Assembly: GCA_029204045.2 (NCBI GenBank) | Contig: CM055066.1 | Span: forward strand, 51,144,998 to 51,208,997 | Length of the DNA stretch: 64,000 nucleotides | Reading direction: 5' to 3' | From: Tillandsia leiboldiana | Taxonomy: Eukaryota; Streptophyta; Magnoliopsida; Poales; Bromeliaceae | Translations under genes and position numbers: made by a program | Shown here: one piece after another, positions 33,576-46,485 of the stretch | How positions within the stretch are numbered: position 1 is the stretch's first letter | Layout of the letters: each line of letters begins with the position of its first letter | The notes under the pieces: model-generated | Database searches by the model: none | Seen by the model: the letters and a program-made list of their open reading frames with translations, nothing else | Told to the model about the DNA's origin: nothing

Positions 33576-35074
33576 TTTTTTCTGGGAAGAAAGATCGGTG
33601 CTTTTTTTTAAAAAAAAAAAAAAAAAAAAATTCCCTTAGGCACCGTTTGGTTGGGGAATAAAGGGGGAATAACCCCCTTTATCCCCCAATTCTTGCCAAA
33701 CACCAAGCAAAAAAGACGGGATAAATTTTTTTTTTATCCCCTGCTTAACGGGTTATCCTGGGATAACCCGTTAAATCTTATTCCTCCCCCCCCATGGAAT
33801 AGGGTTTTTATTCCTGGGATAGTGAATGGGCAAAGTTATAATTTATTATTTATAATTAAATTATAATATAAAATATAATAAAAAATAAAAAATATAAAAT
33901 ATAAATTATAATATAAATATAAATTATAAAATAAAATATAAATTATAATATAAATTATAATATAAATATAAAATATAATATAAAATATAAAATATAATAT
34001 AAATTATAATATAAATTATAATATAAAATATAAATTATAATATAAAATATAATATAAAATATAAATTATAATATAAATTATAATATAAATTATAATATAA
34101 AATATAAATTATAATATAAATTATAATATAAATTATAAATTATAAATAAATTATAAATTATAATATAAATTATAATATAAATTATAATATAAAATATAAA
34201 TTATAAATTATAATATAAAATATAAAAAATATATAAAATATAATATAAAATATAATATAAAATACAATTTATTATTTATATTCTTAAAATATAATATAAA
34301 ATAAAAAATATTATTTTTTTAACGTAAAATATAACTTATTATTTATAATTAAATTGCTTCAAATTTAATATAATAATTAAATTAATTTTTCTATAAAAAA
34401 AAGCTAAGGGCAAAGTTGGTATTTTTATAAAAATTCTATCTTTTTTTTTCACTATCCTCTACTATTCCATAATTTTAACCAAACACAATTTTAACTATTC
34501 CAGATAATACCAACTTTTCAACCAAACGCAATTTAACTTTTATACTTCATTATCCCGGAATAGCAAGCTATTCCAGGTATAAAAAAATTTATACCTCTTA
34601 AATTTATCCCCGAACCAAACGAGACCTTAAGCATTAATTGCCTTGCCCACATCATTCAGTGGGGCTGGGTAAAGTAACCTCTCCTTTAAATAAGCTAGAG
34701 GCTCCAACACGGTCCCCTCTCTCTCTCTCTCTCTCTCTCTCGCTTTGAAAGGATTCATATCTGGCTGATTTGATGAATGGTATAATTTGCGTACTTTTCT
34801 GGGGTACAATTTATCCTTCCATGTCTTGCCGCCATAGAGAGAGGGATGTGAAGAGAGAGTGCTGCCGCAACTAGTAGTTATATATATATATAGAGTAATG
34901 CTATATGTACATTCCGAAAGGGTGTACATCCTATACCTCCACTCATTTAATGGTGTCGATGATTTTTACGGGTCACATCAAGTGACCCCTCATCACACCC
35001 CCACCCTTAGATGGGTGGGGATGTGAGATGTACACCCTTACGGGTGTACAAGTAGCATTTTCCATATATATAAA
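33576..35074. repeat. Segmental duplication, copy 2, interrupted by a PIF element
   Basis: 33576-33638 and 34627-35074 together match copy 1 at about 95%. The (CT)n tract is shorter (34717-34741). The 33-codon ORF is kept at 34773-34874 with one residue changed. The MITE copy is at 34893-35065. Confidence 0.85.
33639..34626. mobile_element. PIF/Harbinger-like element, TTA TSD, with empty-site control
   Basis: TIRs GGCACCGTTTGGTT and, inverted, GGTCTCGTTTGGTT; TTA at 33636-33638 and 34627-34629. Copy 1 of the host segment has a single TTA at the matching place, which proves the boundaries. The interior is almost pure (TATAAAT)-type AT sequence. AACGGGTTAT-ATAACCCGTT at 33750-33774 links it to 9919-10639. 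Confidence 0.95.
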
Positions 35075-36313
35075 TGTCTTATGTACCGTATAGTTTTTAC
35101 ATATCTAATCTCATCAGTAGTACGTATGAGATTTTCGTAGTTAATTTGTACGTTGAAATCTTTTTTACGTAAGGGCGATAGAAGGTGTGTACTACGTGCG
35201 CAAATATCCCATGATAGGAAATTGTTATTATGAGCCCGGATCGTTGGGGGGTGTGCATGATAGTGACCAAAAGGGCCGGGATGTTGATTTCAATCTAGGG
35301 ATTCAGGGGATCTGGATCACTCACCATAAAAATCTTTTTAGAATAAAAAGGGGTCACTGATGGAAAACTTGGCCCTATGATGTGACGACACATAGCCTCA
35401 TCAGTTGGGTCCTCCGTAGTCTCTTTGGTTCCTTCCCTTGTCCACCTCTCGGGAAAAATTATTCTTTTTTTAAAAAAAATTGGTATTGTCAAAGTTGGTT
35501 TTTAATATTGTTTAAGCAGGTATATTATATTTAGTAATAATTTTTATTTACTTTTTTAACTTCGGCAATATTAAAAATAATTTTGATAATATTAATATTT
35601 ATTTTTAAAATATTATTTTTTAGTTGCTTGAATTTTTTAAAATAAAAATATATATATATATATATATATATAGTTTAATATGGTATTAGAGTAGGATATA
35701 CTACCAAAATTGAATTCTAGTATTTCTAGTTATACTTAATTTTTTATTGTTTAATATTATAAGCATGTGTTTTGGACTTATTAAAAATTTTAAATTCAGA
35801 TGTGAAGAAAATTAATGCTGAGTACACATACAAAATAATATTAGCATCTATGAAATCAAATTTTTTTTTTCTTTTCATTTCTAAAAGTCAAGAATTTTAT
35901 TATTGATATGCAGTAGTGTGCGTGAAAATTTATTATTAAGCCAGTTTTGAACTATAATAGCTAAGTGAGTTTTTTTTTTTTATAAGTGCATCTGCTGAAG
36001 CAATGATGATAAAAGGAATTGATTTGTAAATCCTGCCAATAGTTATTCTATGATAAAAAGTGCAATTAATACGAGCCGCATTGTATGTGAGACCTTCAAC
36101 AAACATATATATCAAGGTTTTCTTCTAGATGGGCTCAAAAGTAATTATCATTATTAAGCACGTGTTTATATTTAAAAGCATTCTTTGATCTGCTCTTTCA
36201 TAACAGTACTCTTTGGTCTTCTATTTAAAATTTTTGAAGATATTTAACTAATACGGTTTCTGATGTTTGTTTTGCATGGGCACGTCAACCTCTTGTTCAT
36301 GATTGTGGTTCAG
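35075..36313. other. Region upstream of the AP2 exons, no coding exon found
   Basis: An AINTEGUMENTA-like gene should have its long first exon and the exon for the first half of AP2 repeat 1 here. No segment encoding YRGVTRHRW or EAHLWD is visible on the plus strand. A short (TA)n lies at 35649-35671. Confidence 0.55.
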
Positions 36314-36322
36314 TCTACTTGG
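36314..36322 (+). other. 9-nt AP2 microexon
   Basis: TCTACTTGG lies between GGTTCAG and GTATGT. Joined to a preceding G and the next exon it reads V-Y-L-G-G-Y, the position of the conserved 9-nt microexon in AP2-family genes. Confidence 0.75.
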
Positions 36323-37094
36323 GTATGTTGCATCTCTTTTTCTATTCAATTACTTGTTTCAATCTCGGAGTTCTTCAAGATTATGTTCTGACTCTACAAA
36401 AGTGATACAGGTGGTTATGACAAGGAAGAAAAGGCAACAAGAGCATATGACCTTGCAGCTTTAAAATACTGGGACCTAAGTGCTGTCACTAATTTCCCTG
36501 TAAATTTTCTTCCTTTTTATACTTTGGTTTAGTTGTGTTTTTACTATCGCATTAATGTTAGTAGATTAACAATATAAAACCTGATCAGTATTCTCAGTGT
36601 GCATTAAAATCTATTAAATGATTTCTACGTACTTTCTTTCTGCAAAAGCTTCTTAACTTGACAAAGAGTACTATGCCCACTTTTGAAAGTATACGAGAGT
36701 AGAATCTCAAAGGCATATATCAATGCCAGGCCCTACACACTATCCAAAGGAACCAATTATCTTATACTATATTCTAATCCCACTTAGGACATGGCATTAT
36801 TAAATGCCAAATTCTATCACAGTTTTCACCAGTGCTATGCATCCATATTGTAGTCTCGAGGACTTGCTCTTTTTTGCATGCTTCATGTCACTTTTTTTAT
36901 GAAAATGTCTGGGTAATTACTTATTTGCAAAACAGCTTGTTTGCATTTATTATTGTAGATAATAAGCAAGTAGACCTAGGCCTATTCTTACCTCTTGAAA
37001 TGAAATTCTTTTATGTAGGCAGAAAATTATAGCAAAGAGATTGAGGTTATGAAGGCCATGACTAAGCAAGAATTTATAGCCTCACTTAGAAGGT

Positions 37095-37243
<149 letters not shown>

Positions 37244-37370
37244 ACGGCAATCTAGTTTCGTTAATATTACTCGCTTCTCATTATCTACAATTATGCTGTA
37301 ACTTTGCAGAAATAGTAGTGGCTTTTCAAGAGGCGCTTCTATTTACAGAGGTGTAACAAGGTAAGTTGCA

Positions 37371-37423
<53 letters not shown>

Positions 37424-38358
37424 AGGCTAAGTAGTGATGAACTATGTACTTGATGAAATCCTGAAAAATGTGATGCTGGGAAGTGCTTTACTGATATTGC
37501 TTGCTGTGTTTTGTTAGGCATCACCAACAAGGACGGTGGCAAGCTAGAATAGGCCGTGTTGCGGGTAACAAGGATCTCTACCTAGGAACGTTTGGTAAGT
37601 TCTCAGGATTGAATTTTAACATTTTAACGTTGTTAATTATGAAATAACAATCACATTTAAACATTGGCTTGATTACGAATTTGGTCCCTGAAGTCCGACG
37701 TCGATTTTAATTTCATCATCATATATAATTTCAATGGTAACAATGTAGTCTCTCTAATGAAGTTATTTATGTCACCTTCTAAAAAGTGTCAGACTTCTCT
37801 TGGTTTAAATTAAAATCTTGAGTCGCTCAACATGTTATTGTTGTTTGATTTACTTCTCTCTTACTTACCGTCTCTTTTCTATAAGTTTATTTTTAATCTT
37901 GGCCTGAAATTATCACTTTATTCTGCATAGTCAATTAAGGGAAGTCATCTGACAGATTGTTTTCTTTTTTCCCCTCTTCAGCCACTGAAGAAGAAGCTGC
38001 CGAGGCCTATGATGTAGCCGCGATCAAATTCAGAGGGGCCAATGCTGTCACCAATTTCGAGCTAAGCCGATACGATATCGCAGCTATCGCCAGTACTGAA
38101 CTGCCGATTGGTTCGTCTGCGAAGAAGGTGAAGCAATCCATGCAAGACTCTGATGGCGAGCTTGCTTCAAACAGCTCATTCATCCCGGAGCCCTCAAATA
38201 GTTTGTCAAATAGTTTGCCGTCATCTCTCTTTTGCAATCTCCTCCAACTTTATCCTCCTAACTCCGAGTTATCAGCCTCTTTAGCTTACTATAATTTTGG
38301 TGAGACTAACCCAGAGGCTTGCAGGCAGTGTGTTTACTTGCTCTCTGATAATAACTAA

Positions 38359-39565
38359 GGTAAACGGTTACTAACTTGACAAGAACTTAGTCGTTGGAGG
38401 GTAGTAGCCTGTGTAGTTCTTTTTTGACTCCTTTTATCTTTTGCTGTAAATTGTCCGCGTGCTGGACACAGGCATTTAAGCAGTATTGTCTAATTAAGGA
38501 ATTTGCTCTTCTAAGTTACTGCTAGCTGCATTGTTCTTCTCTTGGAACTTTTCAGGGTGTTTATTTGTCCTCTCAAAGTTCAAAGCTCAAAGCTCAAAGC
38601 TCAAGCTCAAAGCTTGAGATTTCGGATCTTGCCTCTGCACCTATGGCAGCGCCAGCTTCTCCATCTGGGGAGGCTTTTCAAGTTGTGTGTTCGATGCTAC
38701 GGCAGGCCATGAAGGACTACAACCCTAACTCGAGTACCTTGTTAATTAAAATTGTATTTCAGGCATGCCCCTACTACGCCTGCTTTCAATTTTAAGAAAA
38801 TAAACCTTCAAATTCGTATGAAGGCAAAAAGGCCATTTTTCAATCAGGACATGATTTTGGAAATCCGAGTTGACCGTTGCGATTGTCTCGTCGAACTGAG
38901 CGAGATTCATATTCAGCACTTTTCGATCCGACGGTCGGATCTTTCAGAATTCAGTGAAGAAGTGGACGAAACTCGCGACCAATGCAACAGTGCCCTCTGC
39001 GCACAGTGTCATTTAAGTTGGCACTGTAGATGAACAGTAATTCCTGTGTTTTCGACTCCGTCGATTGCAACAAGCACTAATTCACTGTTCGGAGTCCGAA
39101 TTTAGCAATCCAAATAGTCGATTTGATCCGTTTCGACGATCTGAACGCAATGGCGCTGACGGAATTTCTGTTTGACGACCCTAGGGCCTCAAAAAGCGTG
39201 ATAAACGGTATTATTGCACAGTAATGATGGACCTAGATTTTATCCGGTCACTTTTTTGAAAAACCAAAATCGCTACCTGATAGATTTCGACGTGCCGGAC
39301 GTCGTGGCGAAGTCCATTTTTTGAATTGACGTCTCGAACGTCTCGAAAAACGTGAAAAATGGTGAAAATATGGAAATTTGCATATGAACCCCCATATTTC
39401 TTGCTCCGAAAACCGTGCAACTCATGGGAGAGGGACCTTTGTGTGTAATGAACATGCTGTAAAGGACCCAGCTTTTAATATCAGGTGTTGAAAGTGTAAG
39501 TCGCAATTATACACTATGCTATATATATATATGCATTTAAGGGTTAGGGTTCCCTTAAACCCTAA
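38359..39565. other. AP2 3' flank and retroelement-like non-coding DNA
   Basis: 38572-38610 is a short CAAAGCT tandem run. About 38790-39510 looks like LTR or untranslated DNA of a Ty3-type element (GCACTGTAGATGAACAGTAA, GGGACCTTTGTGTGTAATGA), judged by general composition only. No protein domain is visible. Confidence 0.4.
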
Positions 39566-40686
39566 GGGCCTGTTTGGAAAGGGGATAAAGGGGGGATATC
39601 CCCCCTTTATCCCCAAACAGATTTGGGATATCCCTGTTTGGGGATATCCCCCCAAACGGGAATATCCCTGGGTTTGGGGTGGGGATATCCCACCCCAAAC
39701 CCTACCCCCCCCCCCCGGATTTTGTAAAACCCCTTCCCAAGGCTGTCAGAGCCTTGGGAAGGGATGTTTGTTTGTTTTTTTTTTTTTTTTTCCTTTTTTT
39801 TTTCTTTTTTTTTATCTTTCTTTATTTTTCTTTTGAATTTTTTTTTAATTAGAATATTTAAATTTTAAAAAATATTTAAATTATAAATTTATAATTTTAT
39901 AAATTTTAATTTTTTATATTTTATAAATTTATATATATTTATATTTTATTAAAATTATAAATATATTTATATTTTATTAAATTATATATATTTATAAATT
40001 TATAATTTTAAAAAATAATATTAATTTTAAAATTATAAAATTTATATAAATTTTTATAATTTTTTTAAAATTTATATAAATTTAAAAATTAAAATTTTTA
40101 CTCCTACTTAAAATATTTAAATTTTAATTAGAATATTTAAATTTTACTTAATTTTTTTAATTAGAATATTTAAATTTTAAAAAATATTTAAATTATAAAT
40201 TTATAAATAATTTAAAATTAATTTTTTATATTTTATAAATTTATATATATTTATATTTTATTAAAATTATAAATATATTTATATTTTATTATATTATATA
40301 TATTTATAAATTTATAATTTTAAAAAATAATATTAATTTTAAAATTGTAAAATTTATATAATTTTTTTATAATTTTTGTAAAATTTATATAAATTTAAAA
40401 ATTAAAATTTTTACTCCTACTTAAAATATTCTAATACATTCTTTAATTATCAAATTTATAATATACATAAAAATAAAAGTCACATCGTCATTAATTATAA
40501 AAGTCAACTTTATACCTCTTATTTCTCATCCCCAATCCAAACACTACTTTTCTTATACCAGGTTTAAACCAGGTTTATCCCTCATTCCCAACCAAACACA
40601 ATTTAGGTTTAAATCAAGTTTATCCCTTACTTTATACCTATACCTGGTATAACTCATTCCGGTATAAGCCACATCCAAACGGTACC
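39566..40686. mobile_element. PIF/Harbinger-like element, TAA TSD
   Basis: Ends GGGCCTGTTTGGA and, inverted, GGTACCGTTTGGATG; TAA at 39563-39565 and 40687-40689. GGGGATATCCCC palindromes lie at the left end, and near the right end the inverse of ACCAGGTATAGGTATAAAGT. The AT-rich interior holds a ~300-bp direct duplication (about 39845-40110 and 40150-40420). Non-coding. Confidence 0.8.
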
Positions 40687-42245
40687 TAAAGCCCTTAGCC
40701 TCTATCCCCAGCCGCAGGACCCAACGGCTCCTCTCCCTCTGCCGCACCCACAGGGGTCGCTCACACCGGCCACCGCCACCTGTAGCCGGAGAACAAAGAT
40801 CAAGAAAGCAACTTGATCTCGGGGTGATAGTGTGAAAAGCAATTCCTGCAGTGCTTTGGTTGGCCCGAACATCTGCTGGGGGGTTCCCCTGTGTGTGTGA
40901 AGTCGAGCAAGAAGGGACCCGACGCTGGACTCCGCCGAGAGCTGCCGCGGAGGCAAGCTTCTTCCTCGTTCTTCCGGCAAGGTAAGAGGAGAGGAGGAGG
41001 ATTCTGTCGAAATTGGGTGACCTCTCCACTTTTTCCTCTGCTTTTGATCTTGAAGCATTATAGTGAGCATGCTAGTGTAGTGTAATTTTAATTGTGATTA
41101 TGAATGAGGAAAAAGAAAAATAGGTGATTTATTTATATGTTTAAATGAACATAGAGGAAAATGTAATTTTGATTTATCTACATAGATGATGAATATTATT
41201 CATGAATGAGATGGAAATAATTGCATGCATAAGAAAGGATTAATTATTTTATGATTGTGATCATGTTAGGGTGTAACCCTAGGAACCATGGAAAAGTATA
41301 AGGGAAAAGAGCATGTTGGTAGTAAGACCTAGGAGAAAACCTAGAATTAGGGTTTTATGAGTGACATCGAACTTAGCAACTTATCCTAGGATTGAATGAG
41401 TGGCATTGTCTTAGGAGATAACCTAAGGACATTGGATAGAGTGATTAACATAGAGTCAAGGAACTCTAGGATGGGTATGACGTGAAACTTAGGTAAGGGA
41501 AATCTAAGGTGAGCTAGTGGAGTTTAAACTCACAGATAATGAATTAGAGTTAATGTGACTCTAAATGCAAAGTGGAACAGGTAAATAGAGTTAATATAAC
41601 TCCAGCTTCAACGGGGGAAAAGGAAATGAGTATGTGGCCACAAAGTTTAAAGAATTAGACAGATAGCAAGGTAATTTAACTTAGAGTCAAACTCATAAAT
41701 TTAAATATAATTTCAAATTTAATATTAAACCACTTTAATCAAAATTTGTTAATTCTTAATTCAAATTTGATATCCAAAATTATATTTAGCTCATAATTTA
41801 AACTCAAATTTTAATTTAAAAAATATAAATTTAATTTAAATTATATAAATAATTTAAGATATAATTTTATATATTTCAATTAGATATAATTTCGTATAAC
41901 TTTTTAATTACATATTAAATGTTTTTTTTAAATTTTCCGTATGAATCCAAAAGGTAAGAAATCGTTTTTAAAAATGAATGTATCGAAATTTGAATTCCCA
42001 TTCAATTAAAAAATTAAAATTTAATTTTTCTCAAATTTAAACATTTTTAAAAATTTTTAATTCAAATTTAATATTCAAAAAAAAAATTAAACGAATAATA
42101 TACAGTAAACTAATTTTCACGGGCCTTAAATGGGTCCGATTCATGGCAGGCCCGATAGCGGCAAGATCTCACTCCCAGTTTGGTCCGCTTCCATCCCGGC
42201 CCACTCCAATATCTGCTCGGACCGAGATTCCTTCGTGTTTCGATT

Positions 42246-42336
42246 CCGGTCCAAGTACGGCCCAATTCCGGTTCAATACCGGTCCAAATCCGGTCCGATT
42301 CCGGTCCAAATCCGGTCCGATCCCGGTTAAAATCGA
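42246..42336. repeat. Tandem CCGGTCCAAAT / CCGGTCCGATT units
   Basis: About five units of 21-22 bp, alternating TCCAAATCCGG and TCCGATTCCGG. Confidence 0.85.
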
Positions 42337-43095
42337 ACCAAATTCTTTTATTTTCGATTTTAAACATTTTAAATTATTTTTTATATACAACAAATTATAA
42401 TTTATAATTTAAAAGCTTTTGAGTCACGTGAAACTCTATAAAAAATAAAAATATATACAAAAATAAAATACAAAAAGAAATTAAAATTATGTTTGATGAA
42501 TAAGTAGTTTTAAAAATAGATATGCCAAATGGACAATTGTTTAGATTCAAATAATAAATTCAAAATCAAATTTATATCATAATTTCTATTCAATAATTTA
42601 AATATAGTTCATAATTTAATTTTAATCAACTTTAATTAAAAGTTGTTAATTGTTAATTCAAATTTAATATCCCAAACTATATTTAGCTCACAATTTAAAA
42701 TAAAATTTTAAATTAAAAAGTATAAATTTTAGTTTAAATTATATAAATAAATTAATATATGATTTTATGTTTTTTAATTTCATATAATTTCATATATTTT
42801 TTTAATTACATATTAATTATTTTTTTATTTTCCACTAATTCGAATGAATTCAAAATGTAAGTATGCATTTTTAAAATAAATATATCAATTTGAATTTCTA
42901 TTCGATAAAAAAAATAAAATTTAAAATTCGTATAATTTAAATATTTTTAAAAATTTTTAATTCAAATTGATTATGTATCTTTTGGACTTTTTGTAACTCT
43001 TAGCTGCTAAGGGGTTCGAGAAGGAACCTTCATCTTCATCTTCTTCATCAAAGAAGCCACCATTGTTGGAGCTTGAGGTTTGCTGGTTTTGGTTC

Positions 43096-43790
43096 CACTT
43101 CGTCACATTTTTTTCCGGGAGGTCTCCAGAAGTGTAGAAATGGAGTTTTGGGTTGATTCTTGCGGGGTTCTCTTCCTAACTTCAAGATCTACAACTTTGG
43201 TATTGAAGAGAATACCTAATTGGAGCTCTAAACCAGGTAAATTTAGCTATCTTTGAGACACTTATTTTCTATGGAGGATTTCGAGCAGAGGTTAGTGTTT
43301 TTACTCCCCTGGGATGTATAAATGGAATTTTAAGTTGATTTTTGTTGGTAAATTTCCAGGACTTACAGAGCTTCAATTTTCGTATTTTGTGGAATTTTCA
43401 ATTTGGACTCTAAGTTAGGTGAATTGAGCCATATTTGGGATTGTTGTGTACAGCTGAGATTTTGGATGTGGTTTTGAGCAATGCTCAGTGTTTTTGCTCC
43501 CTAGGATTTAAGAAGTGGAATTTTAAGCTGATTTTTGCGAGGAATTCACCAGGACTCGGAGACCTACATTTTTCATATTGAAGAGAAAGGCTAATTCTTG
43601 CTACAAATCAGGTGAAATTCATCATCTTTGGAGCCATTGGTTCAGTTGCATTTTTGGACAGCGCCGCGGTGTTTCGGCCATAACTTCGTGTATCGATATC
43701 GGATCGAGGTGATTCAGAAGGCTAAATTCATCTAATTCTCGCGAGGAATCTCCTGGATTTTTCTCAGAATTTCCTGAGTTTGCTTCGAAG
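43096..43790 (+). repeat. Degenerate tandem array of about 193-bp units
   Basis: AAATGGAGTTTTGGGTTGAT (43138), AAATGGAATTTTAAGTTGAT (43320) and AGTGGAATTTTAAGCTGATT (43512) recur at about 190-bp spacing. Each is followed by GA-TTCACCAGGACT-like and CAGGTGAA-TT-like segments; a fourth, weaker unit follows near 43700. Confidence 0.65.
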
Positions 43791-44620
43791 GTGAGAATCT
43801 TTCTTCTTCCCGAGTTGTTATCTGTGGAATTTTGTACTGTTAGTTTGGGGTGTTTCTTTTGCCGATTTTATATCTCTGCGTAGGCAACTCGGAATTGGAC
43901 GTGCAGGTATTCGTTTCGAAGCTATCGATGCGTAGATCGCAGGGACATTTTATTTGGATTTTTCTGAGGACTTTCAGCAGGTTGATTATTCACATCTTTA
44001 CAGCTGAACTTTTAGTGTGATATTTCTCGGCAGATTTTAGAATTTAAGTGTAACTGGAGCTTTTTATTGTACCCAGGAGAGATTGTGGATAGTGCTGGAC
44101 CCGTTGGACTTTGAGTTGCTGTTGTTCGGGTATTATCAGCTGTAGGACTTTTGGCAGTTCGACTTTCCAGGTGGGTGGCCTCGCTTTCAAGAATTGCGAT
44201 CTGTACACTAATTCTAGCTGTTTAGGGATGTGCATGTATTATTCTTATCTCCAGTATACATGTTAGAGAGCATGAGTTGAGATTCATGAGTTATTCAGTT
44301 TATCATGGGTTCTTATTATTTCCCCACCACATCCTTATTTTATTGCTATCTTCGGACTTGACTTAGCACCCCTGTCATATGCTGCATGTTCAACCAGTCC
44401 TGTAGAAAACTCCAACCTGGGCTAGGTTATTTTATTGCTTTAGACACTCTCACACTATCATTATTAGTTCATTCTGGACATAGTTTCTGCCTCGCCCAGA
44501 TCGGGGGCCGAGGTATTACTGGTAAAAAAAATTTAATATATTTATTAAATGTTTACAAGTATGGTTTTTATTTATTTATTGTTATTTCCGGTACAAGCTT
44601 TATTTATTAGTTATCAATTT

Positions 44621-45559
44621 TAATATATTTTCATAATTTTTTATTTTAATTTAATTTGAATTTAGAATAGAATATAATCAGCTCAAAATCTAACCTAATT
44701 ATAACTTAAATAAAATACTAAAATATATCTATTTTACAGATTTGAAGTTGTTAAATTAAAATATCAAAATAATATATTTATCATGTAGATTCGACGTTCG
44801 ACTAATTCAAAATTGTAAATTTTTTTAAAAAAAATCTTTGAAAGGGTGCTATATATGCATGCATTGTAAGGTTATTAACATAATAAAATATTTAAATAGT
44901 AAAAAATAGATGTTATGTAACTAAATACGTAAAATTTACTAGAGAAAATTATATATATAATATTGAATCCTAAATATGAAAACTAACTAAATAATATTAA
45001 AGTAAACTTTACGGAAAAATCTAATAATTAAATATATTTTAAACTATATAATTTTGCATTTATACTAATAGCGTGTTTTTTTTTATTTTTTATTATTAAT
45101 ATTTTTAAAATAAATTCATATTAATAGTGTGTTTTTTATTTTTTATTATTAATGTTTTTTAAATAAATTCATACTAATAGTATGTTTTTTTTTTTATTGT
45201 TAATATTTTTTATATTTATTCATGTTTTTGATAAGGAAGAGAAGAGGTAATTCATACCTCCAATGTGATTATACAAAACTTTAATTGCAACATTCAAAAT
45301 TTTCATAATTTATATATTTTTATTATAAAATATCTATTTATATTTTTTTTCTTATAGTAATTGCACCATTCAAAATTTTCATATATATATATATATTTTT
45401 TTAAAATAAGATATTGGAGAAAATCAAATAGAAAATTAGTATTTAAAAATAAGATAGATATTTGTAAAAATCAGTACATTCGGTGATGAAGTTTTAAATT
45501 AATTCATTTGATTTGATTCTATTTAAAAAATATAAAACTGAAGCTTTTTCTGATTAAAT
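44621..45559. other. AT-rich DNA, nothing recognised
   Basis: Homopolymer-rich AT sequence with three close copies of TTAATAGTGTGTTTTTTATT-like sequence (45067, 45123, 45175). No gene or defined element. Confidence 0.5.
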
Positions 45560-45616
45560 AGCGTAAATTGCGTGTTGATAGTTATTTCACTTATTGGGTG
45601 AACGAAGGGATGATTC
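45560..45616 (+). pseudogene. RCL1 gene fragment
   Basis: AGCGTAAATTGCGTGTTGAT and the next 11 bp are identical to the start of RCL1 intron 3 (25978-26008). The following ATTGGGTGAACGAAGGGATG matches the start of RCL1 exon 4 (26068 on) with small indels. Intron and exon pieces are fused by deletion, so this is a DNA-level duplicate, not a retrocopy. Confidence 0.75.
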
Positions 45617-45659
45617 TAAAAGAGATGGCAAAACTATCAATTTTTTATGCAAAAAGCCA

Positions 45660-46110
45660 AACTTTGATCAGATTTGGAGCGAATTTTTAAAAATCCGAAT
45701 CCAAACCTGAACCGACTACCAAACCCGAACACGAATCCGATGAATTTTAAAAATTCATGTCCAAATCCGAACCCGACAAAAAATCTAAAATCCGAATCCG
45801 ATCCCGAACCCGAAAATCCAAACCCGAATTTTTTTTTCTTTTTTTTTTTACAATATTATAAAATATATTATATTAAATTTAAATATAATATCAAATATTT
45901 ATATACACATATATTATAACGTAAAATCAATTCAGGTTCGGGTCGAATTCGGATTAGAGTCGGGTCCAATCAAAATCCATATCTAAATTCAAATTTAAAT
46001 TCGTCGAATTTTTATTTTTTATATCTATATCCGAATCCATATTCGTTTAACATCGGATAAATCCATCCCGTTCGGATTCGAAATCGAATAAAATTTCGAA
46101 TATCTGTACC
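45660..46110. mobile_element. Foldback element with CCGAACCCGAA / TTCGGGTTCGG ends
   Basis: The left part is dense in AATCCGAACCCGA motifs, the right part carries GGTTCGGGTCGAATTCGG and ATTCGGATTCG, and the middle is AT-rich. Similar in style to 27177-27934. Exact ends not determined. Confidence 0.4.
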
Positions 46111-46485
46111 CATTGGCATTCGTATCTATCGCACTCGGAGCTCATCGCTCGGTCCGCAAGAAGCCCTTAAACCCTCACCTTTGCTTCCGCTGGGTTCAAG
46201 AAGTGAAGTGAGAGCCTTGAAACCTTCAAAATCCGACACAATAAAGTTGATCTCCGACAAATTCTACATGATGTTGTAGAGGTGGTTCCTATTAGAGAAC
46301 TGTCAATAATCACAGATTAGCGGAACTTTAGCTGCTATATGTATTATTCTCACAACACTACTGTGAGAAACTAATATACCAACACTGAAACAGGAGCTTA
46401 CATCTCTCAGAATACTATGAATTTCATGAGAAATGAAAACACGGTGAATCTTACATAATTATAAAACAATTGGAAACCAACCGAT

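Larger units (their letters stand above)
40690..44620. mobile_element. Retroelement-like non-coding region
   Basis: No reverse transcriptase, integrase or gag segment is readable. The block contains a moderately GC-rich start (40690-41000), a direct repeat pair of about 370 bp (41715-42080 and 42610-42980, AATTCAAATTTGATATCC-like), a CCGGTCCAAAT tandem tract (42246-42336) and 193-bp units (43096-43790). It ends with a stretch typical of Ty3 LTR surroundings. Assignment to an LTR element is an impression from composition and layout. Confidence 0.4.

Noticed and set aside
38565..38795. 76-codon frame after the AP2 stop considered as an extra AP2 exon
   Set aside because: The AP2 frame already ends with TAA at 38356-38358; this frame starts in a CAAAGCT tandem run and matches no AP2-family tail I know.
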